This document shows, piece by piece, positions 16,845 to 25,550 of a stretch of DNA of 37,801 nt. Position 1 is the stretch's first letter, and each line of letters begins with the position of its first letter. The position numbers and the translations under genes are program-made. The notes under the pieces were generated by a model. That model searched no databases, was not told where the DNA came from, and was given only the letters and a program-made list of their open reading frames with translations. The stretch comes from an uncultured Eubacterium sp. (GTDB lineage Bacteria > Bacillota > Clostridia > Peptostreptococcales > Anaerovoracaceae), in contig CALBGO010000086.1 of the NCBI GenBank assembly GCA_937894585.1, positions 1 to 37,801 on the forward strand, read 5' to 3'.

Positions 16845-18248
16845 ATGGAATATGGAATTCTATCATTAGCACCCGCGTTTATTGCGCTAGTTCTGGCATT
16901 TATCACAAGAGACGCGCTGCTCTCAATTCTGATAGGTGTAATTGTGGGCATTATTATCACAGGACAGAATGTGGTTACTGGATTTACAGGCCTTATTCAG
17001 GAAGCATTAGGAAATGCAGACTTTATGTGGGTACTGGCAATTGAAGTGTTTATCGGGATTCTGGTAGCATACTTTCAGAAGTCGGGAGCTATTAAAGCAT
17101 TTGCGGATGTAATTGGAAAGTATAATTTGAAGAGCAGAGGCGCTGCTACGTTATCTTATGCTTTGGGTATCTTTATCTTCTTCTCTGATTATTTCTCCCC
17201 ATTATACGTGGGAAATGTTATGAGACCAATTACAGATAAGGCTAAGGTTGCTAGAGAAAAGTTGGCTTATATTTGTGACTCAACATCGGCACCAATTTGT
17301 TGTTTGATTCCGTTTACTTCATGGGCCATTTATGTTGCTGGACTGTTAGTTGGAATTGGAGCAATTGCAGATGCTTCCATTGCACAGGATGTTGTTGTGC
17401 ATTCAGCTCCCTATAATTTGTATTGTATTTTTGCACTTGTTTTCTGCGGTCTGTTCTCTACTAAAATTTTACCGGATTTCGGTCCGATGAGAAAGGCAGA
17501 GAAAAGAGCAATGGAAGAAGGAAAAGTGATTGCTGACGGTGCAAATCCACTGTTGAGCAGAGAACTTGATGGTATTCAGCCTAAAGAAGGTATTAAACCA
17601 AATCTTCTTATTAACTTTTTGATGCCTGCAGTTATTATTATTGGAATTACAGTTGGTACTTATGTTATTACAGGCACTGCAAAGACGCTGGAAGCATTTG
17701 TAGTAGCTGTTGCATATCAGTTTGTCACTCTTCTAATTCAGAAAATGGCGACATTAAAAGAAATGATGGATACTGCAATTGAGGGTATTAAAAGTGTAAT
17801 GAGCGCGATTCTGATTTTAGCTATGGCTTATTGCATTAACAGTATCAGTGGCACTTTAGGTACAGCTAACTATGTAATCAGTGTAACAGAAAGCTGGATG
17901 ACTCCTGTTACGTTGTTAGTAATGACATTCTTGATTTGCGCATTTATCAGTTTCTTTACTGGAACTGCATGGGGCGTATTTGCTATTATGATTCCAATCG
18001 CTATTCCGCTTGCATTCAATGTTTCCGGCGGAGAATTAAACGGAATCGTATATGCTGCTGTAGGCGCTGTTATGGGCGGAGGAACTTTTGGAGATCACTG
18101 TTCACCATTATCAGATACCACAATTCTGTCATCTCTTGCAGCAGGCAGTGACCATGTAGACCATGTTAAAACGCAGATCCCGTATGCACTTCTTTCAGCA
18201 ATCTGCTCATGCATAGGATTCTTGATTATCGGTTTTATTTATTCATAA
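16845..18248 (+). CDS. NhaC-family Na+/H+ antiporter-type transporter
   Basis: A 467-residue membrane protein with about 11-12 hydrophobic segments. The C-terminal signature GGGTFGDHCSPLSDTTILSS is characteristic of the Na+/H+ antiporter NhaC family, whose members include sodium- or proton-coupled organic solute exchangers. The start at 16845 follows AAGGAAGG; an upstream in-frame ATG at 16776 lies inside the sigma-54 promoter. It is 24 bases before ald and shares its operon, so it may move alanine or another amino acid, or rebalance sodium during alanine use. Substrate is inference. Confidence 0.82.
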   Translation: MEYGILSLAPAFIALVLAFITRDALLSILIGVIVGIIITGQNVVTGFTGLIQEALGNADFMWVLAIEVFIGILVAYFQKSGAIKAFADVIGKYNLKSRGAATLSYALGIFIFFSDYFSPLYVGNVMRPITDKAKVAREKLAYICDSTSAPICCLIPFTSWAIYVAGLLVGIGAIADASIAQDVVVHSAPYNLYCIFALVFCGLFSTKILPDFGPMRKAEKRAMEEGKVIADGANPLLSRELDGIQPKEGIKPNLLINFLMPAVIIIGITVGTYVITGTAKTLEAFVVAVAYQFVTLLIQKMATLKEMMDTAIEGIKSVMSAILILAMAYCINSISGTLGTANYVISVTESWMTPVTLLVMTFLICAFISFFTGTAWGVFAIMIPIAIPLAFNVSGGELNGIVYAAVGAVMGGGTFGDHCSPLSDTTILSSLAAGSDHVDHVKTQIPYALLSAICSCIGFLIIGFIYS

Positions 18249-18272
18249 GAAATAGTTTAGGAGGAAATAAAA

Positions 18273-19394
18273 ATGAGAATTGGTATTGCAAAGGAAATTA
18301 AAGAAAATGAATACCGTGTAGCGGCGATACCTTCAGCTGTCAGTGAGTTTGTAAGAAAAGGACACGAGGTTTATGTTGAACATAATGCGGGTCTGGGAAG
18401 CGGCTATACTGATGAGGATTATGCTGCGGCCGGCGCTGTAATTGAAATGGATACAGAAGATGTCTGGAAAAAAGCGGATTTGATTTACAAAGTAAAAGAG
18501 ATTTTTCCGCAGGAGTATAAATACCTGAGAGATGATTTAATTGTATTTACTTATATCCATTCTAACGCACATAAAGATCAGACTGAAGCCTTGATGGAAA
18601 GCGGATGTACCAGTATTGCGTATGAAGACATTTCCGACGATAGAGGCGAATGGCCACTGCTTAGTCCAATGAGTGAACTTGCCGGAAAAGGAGGATTTTT
18701 AGCAGCCCTGAATTTTGCGCAGACGATTCACGGTGGAAGCGGTAAGCTACTTGCAAATGTCTGCGGAGCAGCTGCACCGACTGTTACGATTATAGGATGC
18801 GGTCATTCTGGAATGGGGGCCTGCGAACTTGCGGCAGCATTTGGCAACCATGTTAATATGCTGGATATTAATTATGATGCTATGCTGAAAGCAAAGGAAA
18901 TTATGCCTCAGAATGTATCTTTCATGTTTTCTAACAGAACAAATCTGCTGCAGTGCCTGAAAGAATCCGATGTTGTAATTAATTGCATTTTATGGCCTAA
19001 AACCAGAAAAGATCATCTTATTTACAGAGAAGATTTAAAACTGATGAAGCAGGGAAGCCTGATTATTGATGTGGCATGCGATGATGAAGGTGCAGTGGAA
19101 ACATGCAGATCGACAACGCATGCAGATCCTGTTTATTATGAGGAAGGCATTATGCATTACTGCGTGGATAATATTCCGTCTGCATTTGCACAGACTGCTT
19201 CGGTAACGCTTTCCAATGCAACGCTTCCTTTTGCGATGGCGATTGCAAATAAGGGTGTAAAACGGGCATTGAAGGATGATAAACATTTGAGAAGAGGTCT
19301 TACCACATATAATGGTAAACTTACTCTTTTAGAAACATCTGAAAAACTGGATATTCCTTTTACATCTCCGGACGATCTGGTAAAAGAGTTTTAA
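18273..19394 (+). CDS. ald: Alanine dehydrogenase
   Basis: A 373-residue NAD-dependent enzyme oxidising alanine to pyruvate and ammonia. The N-terminus MRIGIAKEIKENEYRVA, GLGSGYTDEDY and the Rossmann loop IIGCGHSGMGA are characteristic. The C-terminal substrate-site region reads DNIPSAFAQTAS where the family usually has NMPGAVPRTST, and IHSNAH replaces the common YLHLAA-like segment, so it is a divergent member. Pyruvate and NADH from alanine would pair with glycine reduction in Stickland metabolism. GGAGG precedes the ATG, and a terminator follows. Confidence 0.82.
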   Translation: MRIGIAKEIKENEYRVAAIPSAVSEFVRKGHEVYVEHNAGLGSGYTDEDYAAAGAVIEMDTEDVWKKADLIYKVKEIFPQEYKYLRDDLIVFTYIHSNAHKDQTEALMESGCTSIAYEDISDDRGEWPLLSPMSELAGKGGFLAALNFAQTIHGGSGKLLANVCGAAAPTVTIIGCGHSGMGACELAAAFGNHVNMLDINYDAMLKAKEIMPQNVSFMFSNRTNLLQCLKESDVVINCILWPKTRKDHLIYREDLKLMKQGSLIIDVACDDEGAVETCRSTTHADPVYYEEGIMHYCVDNIPSAFAQTASVTLSNATLPFAMAIANKGVKRALKDDKHLRRGLTTYNGKLTLLETSEKLDIPFTSPDDLVKEF

Positions 19395-19405
19395 GAAAAG
19401 CATTT

Positions 19406-19438
19406 GGGCATCATGGGAATTTTCATGGTGCCCTTTTT
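19406..19438 (+). terminator. Intrinsic terminator after ald
   Basis: GGGCATCATG (19406-19415) pairs with CATGGTGCCC (19424-19433, one G-U pair) around an 8-base loop, followed by TTTTT. It separates ald from activator 2, whose start codon is only 20 bases further, so some readthrough may feed the regulator gene. Confidence 0.85.
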
Positions 19439-19457
19439 AAAAGAGAGGTTATACGAA

Positions 19458-20855
19458 ATGCCTGAAAAAGAATTTCCAAAAGTAAATGTGGTTAATTATA
19501 TTGCCATCGTTGATCGGGATTTTAATATTGTTTTTGACGCAAGATACGAAAAACGAATCAATAAACATGCGCAGATTATTAACAGGGAAGAATATCAGAA
19601 CAGAAAGTTTTTTGAAGTTTATCCGGATATCCAGGAGAAGAACAGTACGGTTGCCAAGTGTATCAATACCGGAAAGGTTATCTTTCGGGAGAATCAGAAG
19701 GTAACAGATTTTTGGGGAAGAACTATATGCAGTGACAGTATTACAATTCCTATCATCTGTGAAGGTCAGGTTATGGGTGCTATTGAACTTGCAAAGGATG
19801 TGACTACAGTCGGCTGGAATCAGAGTGAACAGGAAAATGAAGTTAATACGGAGAAACCTAATCAGATTACGTTCAGTGACGTATTAACTAAGAATCCTAC
19901 TATGCTTGATGCTATCGAAAAGGCGAAGTTTATGGCACATTTGCCTAACCCTACGTTGATTTATGGGGAAACAGGTACGGGGAAAGAACTATTTTCTCAG
20001 GCTATGATTACTGAGGCGGGGGTAGACCGGCGTAAAGTTGTTGTACAGAACTGTGCGGCGATTCCGGAAAACCTGTTTGAGTCTATTTTGTTCGGCACTG
20101 AGAAAGGCGTATATACAGGAGCTGAGAATAAAAAAGGCCTCTTCGAGGAGGCCAATCAGGGAATCCTTTTTTTGGATGAACTGAATGCAATGCCATACAG
20201 TGTGCAGGGTAAATTACTTAGAGTACTTCAGAATGGAACCTTTAGAAAACTGGGAAGCAGCAGAGAACAAAAGGTAAAAGTTAAAGTTATTGCAGCAATG
20301 AATTTTGATCCGATAGAGGCCATGGAGCAGCATATTATAAGACCGGATTTGTTTTATCGTTTTAGCAGCGGGATGATTTACATACCGCCACTTAGAGACA
20401 GACTAGATGATTTGGATTATTATTTAGAACATTTTAGACTGAAGCTGAATGAGGATTATGGGAAAAATGTGAAAAAAATTGATGGGGAACTTAAATCACT
20501 TTTGCAATCCTATCGATGGGAGGGCAATGTCCGGGAATTAAAACATATGCTGGAATCCATGATTGCGGTAAGTAAAACTGATAAGCTGGAGGTTAATGAT
20601 TTACCTAAATATGCTTATGATAAAATGATACATAAAGATCAGGAACGTGATTTTTTTGGTATGGAGAAAGAAAGGCTTTCTGTCTTTGATAAGAATCGGC
20701 GCTTTGATCTGCGGCAGGTACTTGAAGAAAAAGAAAAAAATCTGATTATAGAAGCGCTTGAAAAAGTTGAAGGAAATCATTCCCAGGCTAGTGTGCTTTT
20801 AGGAATCCCGAGAGCAACTTTGACTTATAAGATGAAGAAATTGGGGATTGAGTGA
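19458..20855 (+). CDS. Sigma-54-dependent activator 2 (PAS-AAA-Fis)
   Basis: A 465-residue paralogue of activator 1. It has an N-terminal PAS-like domain (about 10-115), Walker A GETGTGKE (170-177), contact loop GVYTGA (217-222), Walker B LFLDE and a C-terminal Fis-type helix-turn-helix ending KMKKLGIE. ATG 19458 follows GAGAGG; the earlier in-frame ATG at 19404 lies in the ald terminator. It sits between the sigma-54-driven antiporter-ald operon and the sigma-54-driven grdA operon and could control either or both. A site similar to the grd upstream dyad overlaps its stop codon (20853-20868). Confidence 0.9.
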   Translation: MPEKEFPKVNVVNYIAIVDRDFNIVFDARYEKRINKHAQIINREEYQNRKFFEVYPDIQEKNSTVAKCINTGKVIFRENQKVTDFWGRTICSDSITIPIICEGQVMGAIELAKDVTTVGWNQSEQENEVNTEKPNQITFSDVLTKNPTMLDAIEKAKFMAHLPNPTLIYGETGTGKELFSQAMITEAGVDRRKVVVQNCAAIPENLFESILFGTEKGVYTGAENKKGLFEEANQGILFLDELNAMPYSVQGKLLRVLQNGTFRKLGSSREQKVKVKVIAAMNFDPIEAMEQHIIRPDLFYRFSSGMIYIPPLRDRLDDLDYYLEHFRLKLNEDYGKNVKKIDGELKSLLQSYRWEGNVRELKHMLESMIAVSKTDKLEVNDLPKYAYDKMIHKDQERDFFGMEKERLSVFDKNRRFDLRQVLEEKEKNLIIEALEKVEGNHSQASVLLGIPRATLTYKMKKLGIE

Positions 20856-20888
20856 CAGAAAATGGTCGTAATTTTGTCACTGACAAAA
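20853..20888. promoter_or_regulatory. Candidate activator site and palindrome at the end of activator 2
   Basis: TGACAGAAAATGGTCG (20853-20868) matches 12 of 16 bases of the site upstream of grdEB. Directly after it comes TTTTGTCA-C-TGACAAAA (20872-20888), a perfect 8-base dyad. No sigma-54 promoter lies just downstream; the nearest, for grdA, is about 1.2 kb away beyond a broken transporter gene. Confidence 0.35.
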
Positions 20889-20922
20889 ATTGTTGATATG
20901 ATAAAAGTGATATTTTGGGGAA

Positions 20923-21820
20923 TTAAGAGCTTTCTTCTGGGGACGGAAGCTGAGCTGCGATGACTGCAAAACAGATGAGGACCACCCCGATGCCCTCACG
21001 AAGGGTAAATGATTCGTGCAGGAAAAGGACGCCGGCAAGTGCGCTGAAAACAGACTCTAAACTCATTAATAATGCTGAAACTGTAGGGTCTGTGTATTTT
21101 TGGGCTGTAACCTGCAGAGCATAGCAGACACCGATGTCTAAAATGCCGGCGAATAGAATCCCTCCAATGCAAGGATATATTTGCGCTAAAGATGGTGATT
21201 CGAATAAAAATGTTATGATTGAACAGAAAATATCGGCACAGAAAAATTCTAAACACATCATATGAAGCCCGTTTACCTGGTGAACAAATTTAGAAACGAG
21301 TTGTATATGAAGCGCGAAGAATAGTGTTGCGCACAGAATAATGAGGTCACCGCGCTGCAAATGCAGTGCTTCGGAAAGGCATAGAAAATACAGGCCGACA
21401 GCAACCAATATGATACCGGTCCACATAAACGGTGTAGCCTTTTTTTTGAAAAAAGAGTTCCCAATATTGGAACAAAGATAATATAAATCGCATTCAGAAA
21501 CCCGGCTTTGCTGATGGTTGTCCACGCAAGACCGATCTGGACAAGTACGGTCCGGTTATTGTAACGCAGCCACAAAAGGCGGAAATTACTAAAAGACGGA
21601 GAAAAGAGCGGCGTGTATATTCTGTTTTCTGGTTTCGTTGTATTACTAAAGTGATAGGAATCAAGGTTGCTGCACCAAGAAAGGAACGCAGGGCCATAAA
21701 AAGAAAAGCACCGATGATTTCTGTTGCGTTTTTTTGAAAGATGAAGTTATTGCCCCAAATTGCGGCGGCAGTAATCAGCATAATATTAGAAATAAGTTGT
21801 TTTTGCTTATTTGTATTCAT
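20923..21820 (-). pseudogene. EamA/DMT-family transporter, broken by two frameshifts
   Basis: Three overlapping minus-strand reading frames together give one ten-helix drug/metabolite transporter. The first (from ATG 21820) has the N-terminal helix with AAAIWGNNFIFQK. The second (about 21575-21450) has GLAWTTISKAGFLNAIYIIFVPILG, the usual mid-first-repeat motif. The third (to 20923) has the second EamA repeat with the LMSLESVFSALAGVLFLHE signature. The second break lies in a T6-C-A8 run near 21440, so a sequencing slip is possible. The first lies near 21570-21590. Two separate breaks favour real decay. It sits between activator 2 and the grdA operon, on the opposite strand. Confidence 0.75.
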
Positions 21821-21894
21821 AAGTTTATCCTAAGCCTTTATGCGTTTTGTATTATAATTTTTAATAAGGCAAAAATAATGCCAGGTTGTTAAAA

Positions 21895-21933
21895 AGACAG
21901 AAAGTGAGCCTTGAAAACGACGAAAAATCGTCG
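21895..21933. promoter_or_regulatory. Tandem candidate activator sites upstream of grdA
   Basis: CGACGAAAAATCGTCG (21918-21933) is a perfect CGACGA-N4-TCGTCG dyad, 13 of 16 bases identical to the grdEB site. A weaker copy (21895-21910) begins 23 bases earlier. They lie about 110-150 bases upstream of the sigma-54 promoter. Confidence 0.5.
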
Positions 21934-22043
21934 CTTCTTTGAAGGTGTATATTTTACGAGAAAAGATAATGAGAATTTACATATAAAACCTTGGAAATAA
22001 GGGATATTTACATTAGTATTTAAGCTTTATTTTTAATAAAGGG

Positions 22044-22059
22044 TGGCACAGGACTTGCA
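22044..22059 (+). promoter_or_regulatory. Sigma-54 promoter of grdA-trxBA-grdCD
   Basis: TGGCACAGGACTTGCA has GG (22045-22046) and GC (22057-22058) and matches TGGCAC-N5-TTGCW. A 7-base inverted repeat (22025-22041) abuts its upstream edge. Confidence 0.9.
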
Positions 22060-22114
22060 TTATGATGTAATGTGGGTGTTAATGCACATTATTCTTTAGA
22101 AAGGAGACGGTTCT

Positions 22115-22576
22115 ATGGCAATTCTTAAAGATAAGAAAGCGATTATCATCGGTGACAGAGACGGTATTCCGGGACAGGCGATTGCTGAATGCGCAGAATC
22201 TGCCGGAGCTGAAGTTGTATTTTCTTCAACTGAATGCTTTGTCTGAACGGCTGCCGGAGCTATGGATCTTGAAAATCAGAGAAGAGTCAAAGAGTTTACT
22301 GAACAGTACGGTGCTGAAAACCTCGTTGTTCTGCTGGGTGCAGCAGAAGGCGAAGCAGCAGGCCTTGCTGCAGAAACAGTAACTTTAGGCGACCCTACTT
22401 TTGCAGGTCCATTGGCAGGAGTTTCGTTGAAACTCTCAGTATATCATATCTGTGAACCTGAGGTAAAAGCAGAAATTGACGAGGCTGTATATGATGAACA
22501 GATCAGTATGATGGAAATGGTACTGGATGTTGATGATATCTGTAGTGAAATGAACGCGATCAGAGAGCAGCTTTAG
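22115..22576 (+). CDS. grdA: Glycine reductase selenoprotein A (UGA at 22244-22246)
   Basis: A 153-residue small selenoprotein carrying the carboxymethyl group from protein B to protein C. The frame runs through TGA at codon 44 to give CFV-Sec44-TAAGAMDLENQ, the CxxU redox motif of GrdA. AAGGAG precedes ATG 22115. The downstream part (VVLLGAAEGEAAGLAAETVTLGDPTFAGPL) is highly typical. Standard callers would split it into two false fragments. It is the first gene of the operon with thioredoxin reductase, thioredoxin and protein C. Confidence 0.95.
22247..22270 (+). promoter_or_regulatory. Likely SECIS region of grdA
   Basis: Just after the UGA a short GGCT-GCCGG-AGCT hairpin (one G-U pair) can form about eight bases downstream. 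It is weaker than the grdB hairpin, so the exact SECIS fold is uncertain. Confidence 0.35.
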
Positions 22577-22587
22577 TCTAAAATCAA

Positions 22588-22620
22588 CCGGGGGAGTCTT
22601 GTGCGGCTTGATTCCTCCGG
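22588..22620 (+). other. Intra-operon stem-loop between grdA and trxB
   Basis: CCGGGGGA (22588-22595) pairs with TCCTCCGG (22613-22620), one G-U pair. There is no T-tract, so partial termination or stabilisation of the short grdA message is more likely than full termination. Confidence 0.4.
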
Positions 22621-22665
22621 GAATGTCAAACAATAAAGTCAACGAATAAAAAGGAGAAAACTCTT

Positions 22666-23604
22666 ATGGGAATTTATGATGTAATTATTATAGGAGCGGG
22701 TCCGGCCGGACTTGCAGCAGGACTTTATGCCGGCAGAGCCAGACTAAACACTCTGATCGTAGAGAAAGCAAAATCAGGTGGACAAATTGTTATCACCAAC
22801 GAAATCGAAAATTATCCAGGCTGTCTGGAGGAAGAAACAGGACCTTCTCTGATCGCCCGTATGGAAGAACAGACCAAAAAATTTGGAGTTGAACATACTC
22901 TCGATACGATTACGGATATGGAATTGGAAGGACCCGTGAAAGTCCTGAAAGGACTTCACGATGAATATAGAGCGAAAACAGTTATCATTGCGGCAGGAGC
23001 ACACCCGGTTCCGATTGGCTGTCCGGGAGAAAAAGAACTGTCCGGAAAAGGCGTTTCTTATTGCGCGACTTGCGACGCTGCCTTCTTTGAAGACTTTGAG
23101 GTTTATGTAGTAGGCGGCGGAGATTCGGCTGTAGAGGAAGCATTGTATTTAACCAAATTTGCAAGAAAAGTGACCATTATTCACAGAAGAGATGAACTCA
23201 GAGCGGCAAAATCTATTCAGGAAAAGGCTTTTGCAAATGAAAAGGTGGATTTCTTATGGAATTCTGTTGTAGAAGAAATCAAAGGCGACGGTCTTGTTGA
23301 ATCTATGGTAATCCGGAATACAAAAACAGACGAACTGACGGAAATTACTGCAGATGAAGAAGATGGTACCTTCGGTATCTTTGTTTTCATCGGCTTCCAG
23401 CCTAATACAGAAGTGTTCAAAGGAAAGGTTGCCATGAACGAAAAGGGATATATTGTAACAGATGACAATATGCAGACGGATATCCCGGGCGTATTTGCGG
23501 CAGGAGATTTAAGAGAAAAGAGTCTGAGACAGGTTGTAACTGCTGCTGCCGACGGCGCGATCGCAGCAGTGCAGGCTGGAAAATATATTGAAGAACATGA
23601 ATAA
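22666..23604 (+). CDS. trxB: Thioredoxin reductase of the glycine reductase system
   Basis: A 312-residue FAD/NADPH enzyme reducing thioredoxin. It has the FAD loop GAGPAG (10-15), redox centre C133-ATC136 in SYCATCDAAFFE, the pyridine nucleotide loop GGGDSA (150-155) and a C-terminal GVFAAGDLREKSLRQV FAD motif. The ribosome site AAGGAG is nine bases before ATG. It feeds NADPH electrons to the adjacent thioredoxin, which regenerates the reductase selenoproteins. Confidence 0.94.
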   Translation: MGIYDVIIIGAGPAGLAAGLYAGRARLNTLIVEKAKSGGQIVITNEIENYPGCLEEETGPSLIARMEEQTKKFGVEHTLDTITDMELEGPVKVLKGLHDEYRAKTVIIAAGAHPVPIGCPGEKELSGKGVSYCATCDAAFFEDFEVYVVGGGDSAVEEALYLTKFARKVTIIHRRDELRAAKSIQEKAFANEKVDFLWNSVVEEIKGDGLVESMVIRNTKTDELTEITADEEDGTFGIFVFIGFQPNTEVFKGKVAMNEKGYIVTDDNMQTDIPGVFAAGDLREKSLRQVVTAAADGAIAAVQAGKYIEEHE

Positions 23605-23625
23605 TCAATAATGGAGGAAAGAATA

Positions 23626-23952
23626 ATGTTAGAAGTAAACAAGACTAATTTTGAAGAAGAAGTATTAAAAGCAGAAGGCTATGTACTGGTTGACTTTTTC
23701 GGAGACGGCTGTGTTCCTTGCCAGGCTCTGATGCCGCATGTACACGCTTTCAGCGAAACTTACGGGGATAAGATTAAATTCACAAGCTTAAATACAACAA
23801 AGGCAAGAAGACTTGCAATCGGACAGAAAGTAATGGGTCTTCCTGTCATTGCAATCTATAAAGATGGCGAAAAAGTTGAAGAATTAGTAAAAGATGACGC
23901 AACAAAAGAAGCCGTAGAAGCTATGATCAAAAAGTATTATGAGCAGCTGTAA
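23626..23952 (+). CDS. trxA: Thioredoxin with GCVPC active site
   Basis: A 108-residue thioredoxin fold protein. The active site is GC29-VP-C32, as in thioredoxins of glycine reductase clusters, in place of WCGPC. The cis-proline loop is seen in MGLPVIAIYKDG. ATG 23626 follows GGAGGAAAG; the in-frame ATG at 23611 overlaps the ribosome site. It reduces the Sec-containing proteins A and B after each turnover. Confidence 0.92.
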   Translation: MLEVNKTNFEEEVLKAEGYVLVDFFGDGCVPCQALMPHVHAFSETYGDKIKFTSLNTTKARRLAIGQKVMGLPVIAIYKDGEKVEELVKDDATKEAVEAMIKKYYEQL

Positions 23953-23975
23953 GGCGAGAAGGAGTAAATACTACG

Positions 23976-25523
23976 ATGAGTAATTATGCAGTAATTAAGG
24001 GCGCAAGCTACATTTTAGCGGCAGCTCCGGATATGGTGTTACATAACGGTACTACGCAGACTACGGAAATGATCGTAAATCCGGAATCTGAATATCTCAA
24101 AGAGTTGCCGGGCCATTTAAGAAGCTTTGATGATGTGCTGGCATATATGCCGAATCAGGTGTATATCGGGAATATGACCAGCAAGGAACTGGGAGAGGCC
24201 GGATTCCCGTGGTATGATAAGAAAGCGGCAGATTCGCAGCGTAACGGAAAATACGGGGAAATCATGCCGCAAGATGAGTTTCTCGGACTGATTCAGATCT
24301 GCGATGTGTTTGATCTGGTAAAACTGGAGTCCGGATTTGCGGCAGATGTAAAAGCAAAATTAACTGCACATGGAATGTTGAAGCCGGAGCAGATTGCAAT
24401 TTTGGATAAAAATGCAGAAGAAACCGAAAGCGCGATAAAATCTCTGGTAGAAGACGAACATGCGGAACCGCTTTATCATGAAGGCAAACTGGTCGGCGCT
24501 GTTAAGAGAGCTCATGATGTCGATGTAAACTTAAGCGCCCATGTAATGCTGGAGAATTTAGTTACCAAAGCCTCTGAAGTGCTTTCCATTCTTCACCTTT
24601 TGAAGATAACCGGAATTGATGTATCAGAAGTTGATTATGTTGTTGACTGCTGTGAAGAAGCCTGCGGCGATATGAACCAGAGAGGCGGCGGCAACTTTGC
24701 AAAGGCAGCGGCAGAGGTGGCGGGATTATTTGCAGCAACAGGCTCTGACATCAGAGGTTTCTGTGCAGGTCCTTCTCATGCAGTTCTTGATGCGGCATCT
24801 TTAGTAAAAGCCGGAACTTTTAAAAATGTAATTGTTGCAGCTGGCGGCTGTACTGCAAAGCTGGGAATGAACGGAAAGGATCATGTCAAGAAAGGTCTTC
24901 CGATCCTGGAAGACTGCATTGGCGGATTTGCAGTTCTGATCAGTGAAAATGACGGTGTAAATCCGATCATCAGAAATGATATTGTAGGCCGCCATACCGT
25001 AGGAACAGGCTCTTCACCTCAGGCTGTTATCGGTTCTCTGGTAACGGAACCGCTGGAGAGAGTCGGACTGAAGATCACCGATGTAGATAAATATGCACCG
25101 GAGCTGCAGAATCCTGACATTACAAAGCCTGCAGGAGCAGGAGATGTTCCAGAAGCAAACTACAAGATGATTGGAGCTTTAGGCGTTAAAAAAGGCGACC
25201 TTGAAAAAGCACAGCTGGTATCTTTTGTAAAAGAACATGGAATGACCGGATGGGCGCCGACCCAGGGACATATTCCTTCAGGGGTGCCTTACCTGGGTTT
25301 CTGCCGCGATGAGATTCTGGCGGGCGAAACAAAGCGTGCTATGATCATCGGAAAAGGCAGCCTGTTTTTAGGGCGTATGACAAATCTGTTTGATGGTGTT
25401 TCCTTTATTGTTGAAGCAAATCCGGGTAAAGCAGAAGAAGCCGCTGCAGTGTCTGAAGCAGAGATAAGAAACCTGATCGGCGCAGCAATGCGTGAATTTG
25501 CGGGTTCTTTGATGGAAAAATAA
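23976..25523 (+). CDS. grdC: Glycine reductase protein C, beta subunit
   Basis: A 515-residue subunit of the acetyl-phosphate-forming component, related to FabH/thiolase-fold condensing enzymes. Cysteine-rich VVDCCEEACGDMNQRGGGNFAKAA and AAGGCTAKLGMNGKDHVKK are characteristic of GrdC. It takes the carboxymethyl-selenoether from GrdA, and the acetyl-thioester formed is released as acetyl phosphate. AAGGAG precedes the ATG. It is followed closely by grdD. Confidence 0.93.
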   Translation: MSNYAVIKGASYILAAAPDMVLHNGTTQTTEMIVNPESEYLKELPGHLRSFDDVLAYMPNQVYIGNMTSKELGEAGFPWYDKKAADSQRNGKYGEIMPQDEFLGLIQICDVFDLVKLESGFAADVKAKLTAHGMLKPEQIAILDKNAEETESAIKSLVEDEHAEPLYHEGKLVGAVKRAHDVDVNLSAHVMLENLVTKASEVLSILHLLKITGIDVSEVDYVVDCCEEACGDMNQRGGGNFAKAAAEVAGLFAATGSDIRGFCAGPSHAVLDAASLVKAGTFKNVIVAAGGCTAKLGMNGKDHVKKGLPILEDCIGGFAVLISENDGVNPIIRNDIVGRHTVGTGSSPQAVIGSLVTEPLERVGLKITDVDKYAPELQNPDITKPAGAGDVPEANYKMIGALGVKKGDLEKAQLVSFVKEHGMTGWAPTQGHIPSGVPYLGFCRDEILAGETKRAMIIGKGSLFLGRMTNLFDGVSFIVEANPGKAEEAAAVSEAEIRNLIGAAMREFAGSLMEK

Positions 25524-25550
25524 GCGGGTGCTTACGGAAAGGAATTAAAA

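Noticed and set aside
20872..20888. Dyad TTTTGTCA-C-TGACAAAA as a terminator of activator 2 or the EamA gene
   Set aside because: GC-poor stem with a one-base centre cannot form a normal terminator hairpin; a protein-binding site is more likely.
22152..22382. Separate small plus-strand gene inside grdA
   Set aside because: It is in the wrong frame; reading the UGA at 22244 as Sec gives a complete GrdA.
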